A stretch of DNA of 61,302 nucleotides, from assembly GCA_037176905.1 (NCBI GenBank), contig JBBBWG010027346.1, positions 2,505 to 63,806 of the forward strand. The letters are read 5' to 3'. How positions within the stretch are numbered: the stretch's first letter is position 1; each line of letters starts with the position of its first letter. Below the pieces are notes generated by a model. That model was not told where the DNA came from and made no database searches. It worked only from the letters and a program-made list of their open reading frames with translations. The translations under genes and the position numbers were made by a program. The stretch comes from Azolla pinnata. Its lineage: Eukaryota; Streptophyta; Polypodiopsida; Salviniales; Salviniaceae. Below are positions 1 through 11,305 of this stretch, in pieces.

Positions 1-3000
1 AGTATCCTGCCTACCCTCTAGCCTTCCACTTAAACTGGCTTCTATAGAGTTGAGTTCCCCGACAATTTTACTCGCATTCTTAAGCTCGCTGCTGATCTCG
101 CCATTCTTGAGACTATCAATAAGTTTCAAAACCGTGTTATCGCCGTTCACCACCACTGCACTGTTAGTGTTTCCATGTTTGTCACAATCATTAGGGGCAG
201 CCGTTGATGAAATACCGAGAGTTGTTGTAGTCCCCTCATCAGAACTTGGCTCCACAATCACAGATTCTTGTTGATGAACCTTGGGTTCCTCCTCAATCAG
301 CTGCGGTCCATTGTCAATGCCAGCCAGATGTGGTTCATCTGGTTCAGGGTCTTTATAACCACGCTTAGCTGCTTCAATGCCAACAGCTTTATCTTCAACC
401 TCACTATTTGTTACCGTCACGGGCAACACTGAGTGTGGTTCAGAAGCTATTTCTTCTTCCTTTATCTCAGCATAACTCTGCATGTCTGGTTTCACTTCTT
501 CTCGAATAATATCTTCAATTGGTTGAATAGAAGCAACTGTCTCTGCCTCGTTAAATTTCTCCAGTTCTGGTTCTGGCTGAGCTATAACAGCATCTTCTAT
601 CTCCGAGATTGATTGGCTGTCGACAGAAGCTACTGTCTTCGGATCAATAATTTTCTGCACTTCTGGATGCAGCTCAGCATCTTCCATCTCCAAATTTGGT
701 TTACTATAAACAGAATCAACTGACTCGGCATTATTAAATTTCTCCACTTCTGCTTCTGGTTCACCACTACCAGCAGCTTCATTATCCAGATTTGGTAGAC
801 TATCAGCAGAAGCTACTGTCTCTGCCTCGTTATATTTCTTCCCTTCTGGTTCCGGGTCAGCTTCTTCCATATCCAAATTTGGCTGACTATCAACAACAGC
901 TGATGCCTTTGCTTCAATAAATTTCTCCACTTGTGATTCCGGTGCACCATCTTGTATCTCCAGGTTCGGTGGACTATCGACAGAAGCAACTGCCTCGGCC
1001 TCATTAAATTTCTCCACTTCTGGTTCTGGCTCACCATTAACAGTTTCTATCTTCAGATTTGATGCACCATTAACAGATGTTACAACCTCTAATTCGATAA
1101 ATTTCTCCACTTTTTGTTGCGGGTCACCTCCAACAGCATCTTCTATCTCCAGATTTGGTCGACTATCAACAGAAGTGAACGCCTCAGCCTCATCGAATTT
1201 CTGTGCTTCTGGTTCCAGCTCACCTCTAACATTATCTTCTATCTCCAGATTCGACTGACCATCAACAGAAGTTGCGATTTCTGATTCAATAAATTTCTCC
1301 ACTAACGGTTCCAGCTTCCTTCTAACTGCATCTTCTATCTCCACATTTGGCTGAATATCAACAGAAGCAACTGTCTCATCAAATTCCTCTGCCTCTGGCT
1401 TCGTTTTACCTCTGGCTGTATCTTCTATCTCCATACTTCGTTGACCATCAACAGAAGCTACAATCTCTGCTCCGATGAATTTCTCTGCTTCTGGTTCTGG
1501 TTCACCTTTAACAGCAGCCGCTACCTCCAGATTTGGTTGACTAGCAACAGAAGCGAGTGCCTCTTCCTTGTTGAATTTCTCCCCTTCTGATTCCAAACCT
1601 CCTTCGACAGCATCTTCAATCTCCAGATTGGATTGACTATCAAGAGTAGCAACTGTCTCTGCCTCATTAAATTCCTCCGCAGCATCTCTTATCTCAACTG
1701 TCTCTGCCTCAGGATGATTATCCACTTCTGATTGTGGTTCATTTTCAATAAGTTTTTCCGTCTGAACTGTTTTGGTTTCAATACCACGTGAATCAACTAC
1801 CTCTAATTCAGCAGGATTCTCCACTTCTTGTTCTGGCTCACCAACAGGATCCTTGGCTTCCGGCTGTGATTCAACACAAACTGGAGCAACTATCTCTGCT
1901 TCATTAGCAATTATCTCAGCTTCGATTGGCTTGATTTCCTCATGTGAATCATTATCAATAAGTGCTTCCTGGTGGGACAAAGCTTCAACATCAATTTGCG
2001 GTATCTCAGTAGTGGCCAAAACTTCTGATTCCAGTTGGACCTCAACTGGTTCTTCACCCTCTAGTTGCCTTTCAGAAGAGGCCAAAACTTCTGATTCCGA
2101 TTTGATCTCGACCAGTGCTTCAGCCTCCTGTTGCCTTTCAGAAGAGGCTGAAACTTCTGATTCTAGCTCAGCCTTAATCAGTTCAACCTGCCCTGCTTGA
2201 CTTTCTGGAGAAGTTAAAACCTCTGCTGGTTCAACAGCTTCTCGTTGGGACTCCAGAATGGCCAGAATCTCTGCTTTTAGTTCATTCTCAGCTGTTAACC
2301 CAGCCTCTGGTTGTAATTCGGGAGTATCTGCTTTTGCTTCATCAACAATTACTGCTGCCGCGTCTGCTTGAGATTCAAGAGTGGCCAAAACACCTGGTCC
2401 AGGTTCATTCTGAGCCATTGCTACAGACTTCGGTTCAAGTTCTTCAAGAGACACTGCAGAGGTAGTTTCCTGAACATCAGTGGTAACCACAGGGTCTAGG
2501 TCACCTTCGGCAGCACTCTTTGCCTCTTCATCTTGCGCAGGAGCAACTTCTTCAGAACCGAGTTGTGTTTTTATTTCACCATCTGAAAGCAGTAGCTTAG
2601 CTTCATCACCAGTAGCCTCTGCCTGTACATGTGCTTCTTCAGGTTCAAGAGAGAAAGTGTCTACTTCTGCAGTAGCAAACAGAACTGGCTGCCCTTTTTC
2701 ATCAATTACAGCTTCTAAACGGGACGATATATCTTCCTCTGTCTCCAAACACACTTCTTCTGCCTTCCTCTCATCAGTGTTTTTATCAAATAAATTCCCC
2801 TCTCCTTGCAAGTCTGCAGTAGTATTAATCTCCGATTGGACTTCCTGTTCTGTCGTTTTTGGTTGAAGTTCTGGTTCCAGTTGAATCACTTCTGGCTCTG
2901 ATCCTTGATAAGCCTCGACCACCACTGCTGGTTCAGGTTTAAACGTGGTTATTTCTGGTTGTGATCCAGTGGAAGTTTCAAACTTTGATTCAGCACTAGC

Positions 3001-4951
3001 TTCATCTTCTAGCCCTATACCTGGTTCAGCCACTTCTGATCGTGACTCAGCTTGAGCCTCAACCTGTAACTCTGGCCTGGTTTCCTTGCTTTGTGTGTCA
3101 GACTCTGGATTTGGCTCAATATCCTCTCGATTTCCTTTGGTTTGTGGTTCAATAGACACCTTCATCTCTGGATCTGGATCACTTTGTAGTTCAATAGAAT
3201 CTGGTTTAATGACTGGTTGAGCTACAATATCTACCTCTTTCACAGCAACCTCGGATTCATCCTCTAGCTGTATATCTGTTTCAACCACAGGATCTCGCAT
3301 TTCGTGAGATGGAATTTCACACTCAGCTTGAAGCTCAAGAGGTTGATGAGACGTGGTGGATTCAGCTTTTACAACAGAAGGATCTAGAACTGGCCTGGTT
3401 TCAAGAAAGCTTGCCTCAACCAGAGGATCTCGAACTAGTTCATTTTCTGGAGGGGTTGGGTCATCATCTGTAGCTGGAATTTCTTCCTTGGCTTGACCTT
3501 GAGTCGAATTGATTCCCTGAAGAGGCTCATCTTGTGGCCGAGATCTGTTGTTTTCAAGCTGTCTATCCTCCCATGCTTCCTCTTGTTCTCCTTCTTTTCC
3601 CTCTTTGTGATTACCATTCCGATCAGCTTCAGGATCTTTTGGAGGTTCCATTAAAGCTACTTTGAGTGAAGCATCATGTTCTTGTTCTGCTCTTTTCAGG
3701 TCATCCCAAGCCGCCTCTGCAGCATCCAGTGGCTGGGTGTCATCTTCTCTGAGTAAGAAATCGGCTTCTTGTGGGAAGGATTGAGCATCGTGAGCCATAG
3801 TGTCGTCTGCTTCTGCTACTGCTACCTCTGCAGAAAAGTTGGGTGTTAATAAAACCAATCAATCTGTATAACAATGGAAGGGAATAATGGCAGCATGTTT
3901 TCTGTTAGCTGGGCGAGGAAAGGTCTTTGACGGATATACCAATATCCATTATGTCAGTAAAATATAAGTATGGCCATGACTCTCTCTCAAAGAGCTGGCA
4001 CAGAATCACAAACACTTTCCTTACCATTTGGCATCGCGTACAACATCGTGTTCATGCCCCACCACCACGTACATATAGAGTTCTTGGTTCGAGCTGTAAA
4101 TTTACCTGTTCTGTTCTTCAATTACTTTCGGTCAAATTTCGGTTCATTATATCACAGTTGAGGGATACTGCTTCCTGCAGTTTCTAAATCCTAACTCCTC
4201 AATTCTCAGGTTAGAAAACCTTCTCATCAACAGAGGTGCCGTGACCTTGAAATCCTTCTTTAACAATAACAAAATATCCAGGTATCGACCTAAAACCCTA
4301 AATCTTGGATTAGATCAAGAATAGCAAGCCACAATTGTGGCCGTAGTATAGAGCTCTATATAGAAAGACGCAGAATCCACACCCTATTTTGAGAACTACG
4401 CGGAAAATTCTCCCCAAGCTAGGATTACGGTCTGCTTCTTTAAAGCTAAAGAGCTGCAGGGCTCATCCCAAAACCCTGATCTTTCAGGTCAAGAGTTTCG
4501 TCGTGGCAGAGGTACTAGCCACAACCATTTCCAATGAAAAGGGGAAATGAAGTGGAAAGGCAAAGAAAAGTTATGTACCGAATGTGGGGTTAGGATGGGC
4601 TTCCGAAAAGACTGTTTTTTAGGTGAAGGTTTGGGAACCCTAATTCCTCAAAAGAGTTCAATTTGAAAAGCTATTTTCTCCATTAATATGATCATTGGAG
4701 CAGTGTGACATAATCTCAATGCTAGAGAACGGAATGAAATCAAAAGGAGGAAAGAAAGAAAGAAAGAGTAAAGGAGAAACGGAGAGGGTGAGTATACCTG
4801 GAATCTTTCTATCTAGCTGGAAGCACTCCCTTTTCAGCGATGGAACCACCTCGTTGTCATCATCTTCTTCGTCATCGCTTCCAAGCTTTGATCTGATTAC
4901 CTGTCTTTTCGATTCTTTTGTTTTAATCCTCTCACTGGGACCTGCAGGCAT
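1..4951 (-). CDS. Long acidic repeat protein, 3' end outside window
   Basis: Two coding exons in the window: 4951-4798 and 3827 down to the edge, joined in phase 1 (donor GTATAC at 4797, acceptor CTGCAG ending at 3828). At least 1,327 residues are encoded without a stop. The first exon is a basic/acidic N-terminus (SDDEEDDDNE stretch). Exon 2 is very rich in Glu, Ala, Val, Ser and Pro. It includes about 12 degenerate tandem units of roughly 31 residues (nt 560-1690, core NLEIEDAV...EPEVEKFNEAE..ASVDSQ) and a second looser repeat zone (nt 1900-2450, SEVLASSERQ-like). The last visible residues look like coiled coil (LKNGEISSELKNASKIVGEL). I do not recognise a family. No transmembrane segment or enzyme motif is visible. 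It could be a scaffold or cytoskeleton- or membrane-associated structural protein, but that is only an inference from composition. The ATG at 4951 is chosen because it opens the first in-frame exon. Confidence 0.8.
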
Positions 4952-5402
4952 CTTTGTGCACTGTAGACTTATACTATATAAATGAGGGCCCCTTATTTAG
5001 GGTTCCGAGTTCTTTACATATTTCAGGGTTTCGTTGCTAAGAATAGGTTTTTATCTCTTTTCTGCAGAAACTAATTTTAGGGTTTTCCGATTTTTCACTC
5101 GAGTGCTTCGAAAGGAACTTCGCCGAAACGATAAGCTCTTGTTAGGGTTCCATTCCCATTCGATCAGGGGGGAATGCTGCAAGGGTTTGAATGCTACGTA
5201 CTGCTGCCAAATCTTGGGAGTCTTAAGAAGGCAAAGTACCTAGGGTTTCACGGAGGCGAAATGCGCGTAAATTCGAGGTTTGGAGGCGACCTACGCAGTT
5301 GAGGACGGATCAACGGAGGGTGAAAGGCACCTGGGGGTCATTAGGAGAAGCAAACGGCGAATGCAACCGAAAACCGTTTAGGGTTTCATCTTCCCTGTGC
5401 AG

Positions 5403-5622
5403 AAGAAGAAGAAGAAAGAAGGAAGGAAGGTTGAGCGAGTTTACCACGATCGCACAGAGGTTAGAATGAAGGCAGGAACGGAGCACACGAGACAAAGAGG
5501 AAGCAGCAGCAGCAGCAGCAGCAACAACAGATGAAGGAGAAGAAGCAGAAGAATCGATGCTGCTAAGCTGAAGAAGAAGAAGAAGACGAAGAAGAAGAAG
5601 AAGAAGAAGAAGAAGACGCCAT
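5403..5622. repeat. Purine-rich GAA/GCA microsatellite tract
   Basis: Runs of AAG/GAA trinucleotides and an AGC run (about 5503-5524) lie upstream of the acidic-protein gene. Read on the minus strand they give poly-Leu, a translation artefact. On the minus strand this is a CT-rich stretch, so it could be a 5' leader of the acidic-protein transcript. Confidence 0.6.
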
Positions 5623-5830
5623 AGCCAGGAAAGCAAGAAACGCAGCAGAAAATGAATTAATAGATAAATTCCATCTAATATTAAATCCCTTTTTTTTTAA
5701 ATCGGAATTTCCCCATTTTAAAAATCGGAAATCGCTCGCAGAATAAATATATAAATTACCATTTGCTGTTAAATCCCTTTTTTTTTCAAATCGGAATTTC
5801 CCTTTTTATATTTGTCCGCCGCCTTTTTCA

Positions 5831-6249
5831 TTTCCCGCCCTTTTTTTTGCTCCTCTTTTTTATTTATCCTTTTTTCTCCGCGTCGACAATATTATTAAAT
5901 CGTTTAAAATTGTTTCGCCTATTTTCCATAAATATATATTTGCTTGTTTTATTTCTAGTCCAATGGACATTCTCTTTTTGTAACTAGTGGCAGGATTTTT
6001 TGTAAAATATATATAAATAAAAATACCTTTGATTTCTTTATTCCGCGGCATTTTATTCGTTTTTTTTTCCCGCCTATTTTCTCTTCCTGTTTTTTTGCGA
6101 TTATTTTCTTCTCCGCTTTTGTTTTCTGCTTTTTTCACTCTCTTTTTCCCCCTTTTTTTTTTGGCGTTTATTTTAAATTGATTTTATCTCTCGAATTTCT
6201 TGTTTCGTTTTTTGTTTTCAATTTTCGTTTTTTTTTTAATTTTCCCGCC
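5831..6249. promoter_or_regulatory. Three perfect E2F-type sites TTTCCCGCC
   Basis: The nonamer TTTCCCGCC occurs at 5831-5839, 6066-6074 and 6241-6249 inside a T-rich, gene-free stretch. This matches the plant E2F consensus (TTTSSCGC), which drives S-phase genes. The nearest gene is the acidic repeat protein, whose ATG is 880-1,300 bp away on the minus strand. Short direct repeats of the T-rich context (5685-5715 and 5772-5803) show local duplication, so chance expansion is possible. Function is inferred. Confidence 0.4.
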
Positions 6250-6739
6250 CATCAATTTCCAACCACGAGATTTTATTTTATCGCTTTTTTTTAAATTATT
6301 TTTGGCCCTCGTTTCAAAATGGGCATGCAAGGCAATGGAATCTTCTCTGCGTTTTTTATTTTAATTTGTTTTTTGGCTAATTATTTTTCCCATTGCATGC
6401 AAAACAATAGCATGGCATCTTAAGATTCCGTGGTGTTTAACAATTATAATGTTTTTTTATCACCGGAACTTATGAAGGAATAATTCACCAAAAAAAAATT
6501 CAAGCCCTAACAATCGATTAGGGCTAGATACTGAAGATTCTCGAGGGCTCTGATCAAATGAAGAATCGGGCCCAATCGACCGAAGAAATCAGGCCCTTGG
6601 TCGAACGGATAATCGAGCTAATCTGAATCGACTGCAGTTATCGAGCTACTCGAGTTGGTTGCTTTGCTCGACTGAAAAATCAAATTGCTCCGATCGACTG
6701 AAAGAATCAGGTTGTTTCCTCCATCATCAACTCTGTTGC

Positions 6740-7115
6740 GGTGGAATTTACTTCTATCTTGTCAAATAGTACTGAAATGATTCTCTGATTTGGGATTTTT
6801 ACTTCTTAATCGCTTCTCATTGGTCTATTCTAACTTTCTCTTACTGATTGCTTCCAGCTATCTCTCCTCATCGAGTTCGCTGATTCATAATCTTCTTACT
6901 GCTATTCCCTAATCGTTTCCTATTTCATACTGTTGTTTACTAATTGATTCATTTACTGTACTCGACAACATATGTCAGTAATTTTAGAATCTAATTAATT
7001 TACTGTTTTTCGCAAGAGATAAAACTAGATATTGACCTGCAATTGTTAATTTTATTACGCGTTAAAATGAAATTGATCAATTCGTTAGGCGCTTTTTGTT
7101 ACTCTTCCCAAAAAA
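6740..7115 (+). repeat. Dispersed AT-rich repeat, copy A
   Basis: This segment aligns by eye with the reverse complement of 42640-43090 over several hundred bases, with shared blocks such as AGTAATTTTAGAA and GTTAGG-GTTTTTT. A shorter copy lies at 34985-35125. No coding sequence or terminal repeat was recognised, so the element class is unknown. The adjoining 6480-6740 stretch has degenerate CGACTGAA-type repeats and may belong to it. Confidence 0.45.
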
Positions 7116-7199
7116 GAAACTATCGTTGTCATCGGTGAGTACATGGTAACTGTTCGATCAAGCAACCATGGATCAAGATAATATTTCAAAAACTCCCAA

Positions 7200-7917
7200 T
7201 CAACAGTGGCTAGTTCAGAGTGGCGACGATTTTCAAACAGCGCAAAGAGATGGGAAAGGAAGGAAATTCATGGCCTTGTGAGGCGGCAACATCGGTCCTG
7301 TACATCTAAATAGCATCGACTTCTTCGATTTTGTTGGATTTTGAAAATCGGAAGCCTTGGACATGGAGGGAAACTGTTGGGCCCTGACCCAGAACAGTGT
7401 TGCATATCGTCCGTGGAGGCGATCTTCTTTTACTTCCTTTATTACTACCCTTACTCATTCTATTGCCCGATGGAGTAAAAGGCACAGACATATTCTTTCT
7501 GAGTGCTTGTTACTGTGATCTAACAACCATAGATCTGACAAGGACCGGTTCCGAACCAAACTCTAGTATTCTACAATAAACATGTATATACACACACACA
7601 CACCACAACATCCCAACGCCGAAACTCACGGGCCACCAACTTTGAAACATTGTTTTTTTGTGCATGTAAGGTGTTCTTGGTCTGAACTATTACCCGAAAC
7701 AATACAAATCACATTGCAGTCAAAGACCAACCCTTTAAAAGCCACCAAGAAAACTTGGCAGGAGATGTGTGCGCCTGTATACATATATTGTATATATAGG
7801 TATATGTATACAATCCCCGAACAGTTATAAGAAGACTGCAACATCTAACATTAGAAGAGTAAGATAGACGACAACATTCCTTGCAATTCATGTCCCAGCA
7901 AACCAAACTGCACGAGC
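7200..7917. other. No gene recognised
   Basis: Only short open frames without domain signals, a small CA run near 7592, and AT-rich sequence are seen here. Confidence 0.5.
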
Positions 7918-8425
7918 TCACAACTCGTAAATGTTGGGCTTCTTTCTCCTGACCTTCTCCCCGATGACCAAATACTAGAAAACCTTCAAGTTGTGGATGG
8001 GATTCAGATTTCCAAGTGGGTGCTTCATATGCCTCTCGTTACTTGCCTACACACTCGTAGAGCCGGAGTAGTTAAGGCGTTGGTACACATGCCATGGTTG
8101 GACGCGGTATTTCTGCAAGCAAGCAAGCACTCATGCTGTGACGACGATCATCTCTTAGAACCTCACCCCAGAAGGCAGGTGCAACACGAGGACCCTCGAT
8201 CTTTTCAAACCAGGCACAAACACCGACGCCAGCAACGACGTGCGAGATCTGCGATCGGAGTTTCGCTATTCAACGGAGGTCCAACGGAGCTCGGTCCGGA
8301 ACCGATTACCGAAGCGTAATGCCAATGCTTACCAAACAAATGACCCTCGTTCTGGCTTTGGCAGCTCCGTTCAGCAGAACAACGTCGGTGTTCTTAGCCA
8401 AGGTCACGTCCGAAAACAACAAGCA
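7918..8425 (-). other. Possible exons or gene relic, unassigned
   Basis: On the minus strand several short segments look like exons. One is 7918-7974, preceded by an acceptor-like TTCTAG and ending in a basic C-terminus (KVRRKKPNIYEL, then TGA). Another, around 8120-8250, reads VVAGVGVCAWFEKIEGPR. A third, near 8325-8400, ends in a GTAAGC donor. The frames cannot be joined into a clean protein because stops interrupt, and the plus strand also has open frames. I do not recognise the family. It may be a small minus-strand gene, a decayed pseudogene, or coincidence. Confidence 0.2.
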
Positions 8426-8478
8426 CATCAATAACATAATCTTGGAAGAAAATCAATTGGATCATAATAATTTAAGCA

Positions 8479-8610
8479 GTATCTATCTATCTATCTATCT
8501 ATCTGGCTATCTATCCATCTATATATGCATGTATGTATGCATATGCCAATGTGTATGTATGCATGTATGCATGGCGTTTATGCGTATGCATGCATGCATG
8601 TATGTGTAGG
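8479..8610. repeat. TATC/GTAT microsatellite
   Basis: About seven ATCT tetranucleotides (8481-8520) grade into ATGT/ATGC repeats to about 8608. Confidence 0.9.
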
Positions 8611-8654
8611 CAAAACTTGGGGCTATTTTTGTAAATTACAAAACGTTTTTCTCT

Positions 8655-8789
8655 GCGCCTTGACTTAGATTTTCTCCTCCGCGTTCTCCGTCGGGGGCCT
8701 TCCTTATCAGGAGGTGCATTCCTTGATCCGTCGAGTAAATGTTCTTCGTCTGGTTCCTCACCGCCTCGATCCGATTCATGCCGTGCTAG
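8655..8789 (+). other. Possible 5' UTR exon of the DHHC gene
   Basis: A GC-richer, CT-rich segment ends in a good donor (CTAG/GTACAT at 8790). It could be the untranslated first exon spliced to the acceptor at 11278, which would give a first intron of about 2.5 kb. There is no transcript evidence. This is inferred from the splice signals and from the lack of an in-frame start upstream of 11306. Confidence 0.3.
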
Positions 8790-10035
8790 GTACATTCTCT
8801 CTTTTTCCTCTCTCCCTTTCCTCATCGCCAAACTGTTTGAAATTTAAATCTTCTGGGGTTTTCATATGCTTGCGATGCAACGATCTGTAAGACTTTTTGC
8901 TCCTTCCCTTCCCTAGCATGTTGGTAAATGCCTCAATCGTTTCATGGATATTGTGGCTGTGAATGCTTTCTTCCTTGGCGTGTGATGGGAAACAAAAGAC
9001 GGTGGTAGGTAGAAAAGAAATGCACGAAGAATGGGAGTGAAACGTGGAAAGATGTAAACGAGGGATACGAGAATGAGAAAGAATGGTGGATTAGTGAAAG
9101 CCAATGCTGAAAGAAAAAGGAGATGTTTGTAGAATGATGAAGATATGTGCACAGTGTCAAGGGGCATATAAAAATGATAATTTTAGTAAGGGATGTGCGA
9201 CATTGTGATGCGAGGTAGAGAGATGTCACAACACTAATAACATAATGATTACGCAGTAAATAGATGTTCAAGGTCAACAAGAGAACAAAGCGAGATAAAA
9301 GAGATGTGCTTGGTTTATATAAAAAGGTACAAAAGATGAAAAGATGTGAAATTGATTAAGACGTGCAAAATTGAGTAAGAGAATGATTAGAGACAAAGAG
9401 ACTCGTGAGAAACGAAAGGTAGAATGATGTGAAATTAGGTGATATTCAGAATGACGATAAAAATGACGAGGGTCAAGTTATGTGGAAAATTATAATGATA
9501 AATGATGATAGACGAAGGGATATAGAAAACCGTAGAATGACTTGCAAAATATGCCCTCATTTTAGTTATCTTGGTTCCACATTCGAATGCCGGCAGCTAT
9601 TTTCCTTTCTAGGAATATCGTATGTTCTGTTATTTCGGAAATTTCCATCTTTCTTTAAAATAGGATTCCAAAAGAGAACGTTGTTGGGAAATTCAGCAAG
9701 TTGGGTCCTTAACCACGAGGATATAGAGAAAACATGTTCCTCTGATTTGTAAAACTAAGAGAGATAACAAGAAACTTGTTTCTTTCTTTGTCTAGATTGA
9801 AATATGCAAAACATTCCTTCTTCTGTGTCACAAGTTTGTCTCCGAGAATCATTATCGTGTTTTTACAACAGGGGTTCCTAAAGGAGATACTGATTTGGAC
9901 CTTGCCATCTGATTGCCTCACGTGTAGATGTTTTATGGGCATAAATGCTTCTTTCCTATCTTTTATTTTCTTCATAGCAGATCCATCTTCTTTGCTCAAA
10001 GCAATGAGTTTACTAAAGAGCACTGAGATCAAGAA

Positions 10036-10388
10036 AATCAATCTTTATTGTTCTGAGACGATGAATGCAGTTTGAGGTCCTAGTTTAGATGCACTTATAC
10101 CAAGTACAACAACCATTCACTAATACAAGAGAAATTACCACATTTTCATATTGTTGTGAATTTACCAGAGAGCAATTAGATCAGTACTGGGTGTCTCATT
10201 ACATGGTAAACAAGGCAAATCAAGGATTGATGTGAATTTTGATCATGGAGATCAAGGGCATCGATTTTTCCTGTCTAGCATGATGATTGCAGTTTGAGGT
10301 TCTGGTTTAGATGCCCTTACATACCAAGTGAAACAGTCATCTGCCAATACAAAAGAATTTGCCATATCGTCATATTGGTGTGAACCCC
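10036..10388. repeat. Imperfect direct duplication of about 130 bp
   Basis: 10036-10165 and 10258-10388 share the order GATGA-TGCAGTTTGAGGT-CT-GTTTAGATGC followed by TACCAAGT and AATACAA-AGAA blocks. The copies are about 222 bp apart and clearly diverged. The surrounding 8790-11278 stretch otherwise shows no gene and may be the first intron of the DHHC gene. Confidence 0.55.
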
Positions 10389-11305
10389 TCGCCACATAGA
10401 TAGAGAGGAGTAAAGAGACGATCTGATGAACCAATTTTTGTACCACACTCATGATTTCTCCTGAAATTTATGCGTCTCTTAAGTTTTGAGAAGAAAGGAG
10501 TGATGTATGGTGTCATTTTTGTTTTCACTCGTGCATTTTCCTCTTGTATGGACATGATTGTTACAAATTTCAGAGTTGTTCCTGAAGTAAGTAGAACAAT
10601 TATGAAAAAGAACAGCTATAACAAGCAGAAAACAAATATTAGGAAAATGTTAATGAAAAGAAACAAGAGAAGTGTCGTGTAGTTTTTGGGCATGCTTTGA
10701 GTCACATAATGTTACAACTAATACAAAAGTATCTGTGTAGATTCACATTGATTTAGGATCAGTGTCGAGAATGTCAGAAAAAGGATAAGAAAAGGAGATT
10801 CCTCGAAATGCAATATGTGTAGGATATCAGAGGAAAGATAGGGAAGGAAATTAGTTGCAAATGCAGAATATCAAGCCAGATTTTTAGGTGCAAGGATGAG
10901 TGAAAATTAATCAGATATAAAGATGCCCCTACTTGACAGCAAATCCTTTTTCTACTATCTTTATTTGAATCGTTATAAATTCTAGGCTATTTATGATGAA
11001 GTCTAGCTCATGATTGTTGTCTCTCTCTCATTCCATATTCCCAATTTTACCTCTTGATCTGTTTCTAACAGTTACAGAAATTTTGGGAGTGATGCCTCTG
11101 AGGTTGAATGTTCATGTACGAGGCTGGCCATGCAATATCTGTGTCATATATGAAAATATGTGAATAATGAATATGTTGTGATATCAGTGTATGTTTCATA
11201 GTCAACTTAACTGTGCATTACTAACATTCGGAATTATTGTTTTCTGATGGTCTAAGATGTTTCACACTATTTTTGCAGGCTGCAAGTGCTTTGAATTTTC
11301 CTGTT

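Noticed and set aside
4972-4984. TTTATATAG as TATA box of the acidic-protein gene
   Set aside because: It lies only about 25 bp from the ATG, which would put the transcript start on the start codon.
8120-8425. Idea that the minus-strand pieces are an eL18 ribosomal pseudogene
   Set aside because: Only scattered residues matched (NT-VLL, FEK); not enough to support the family.
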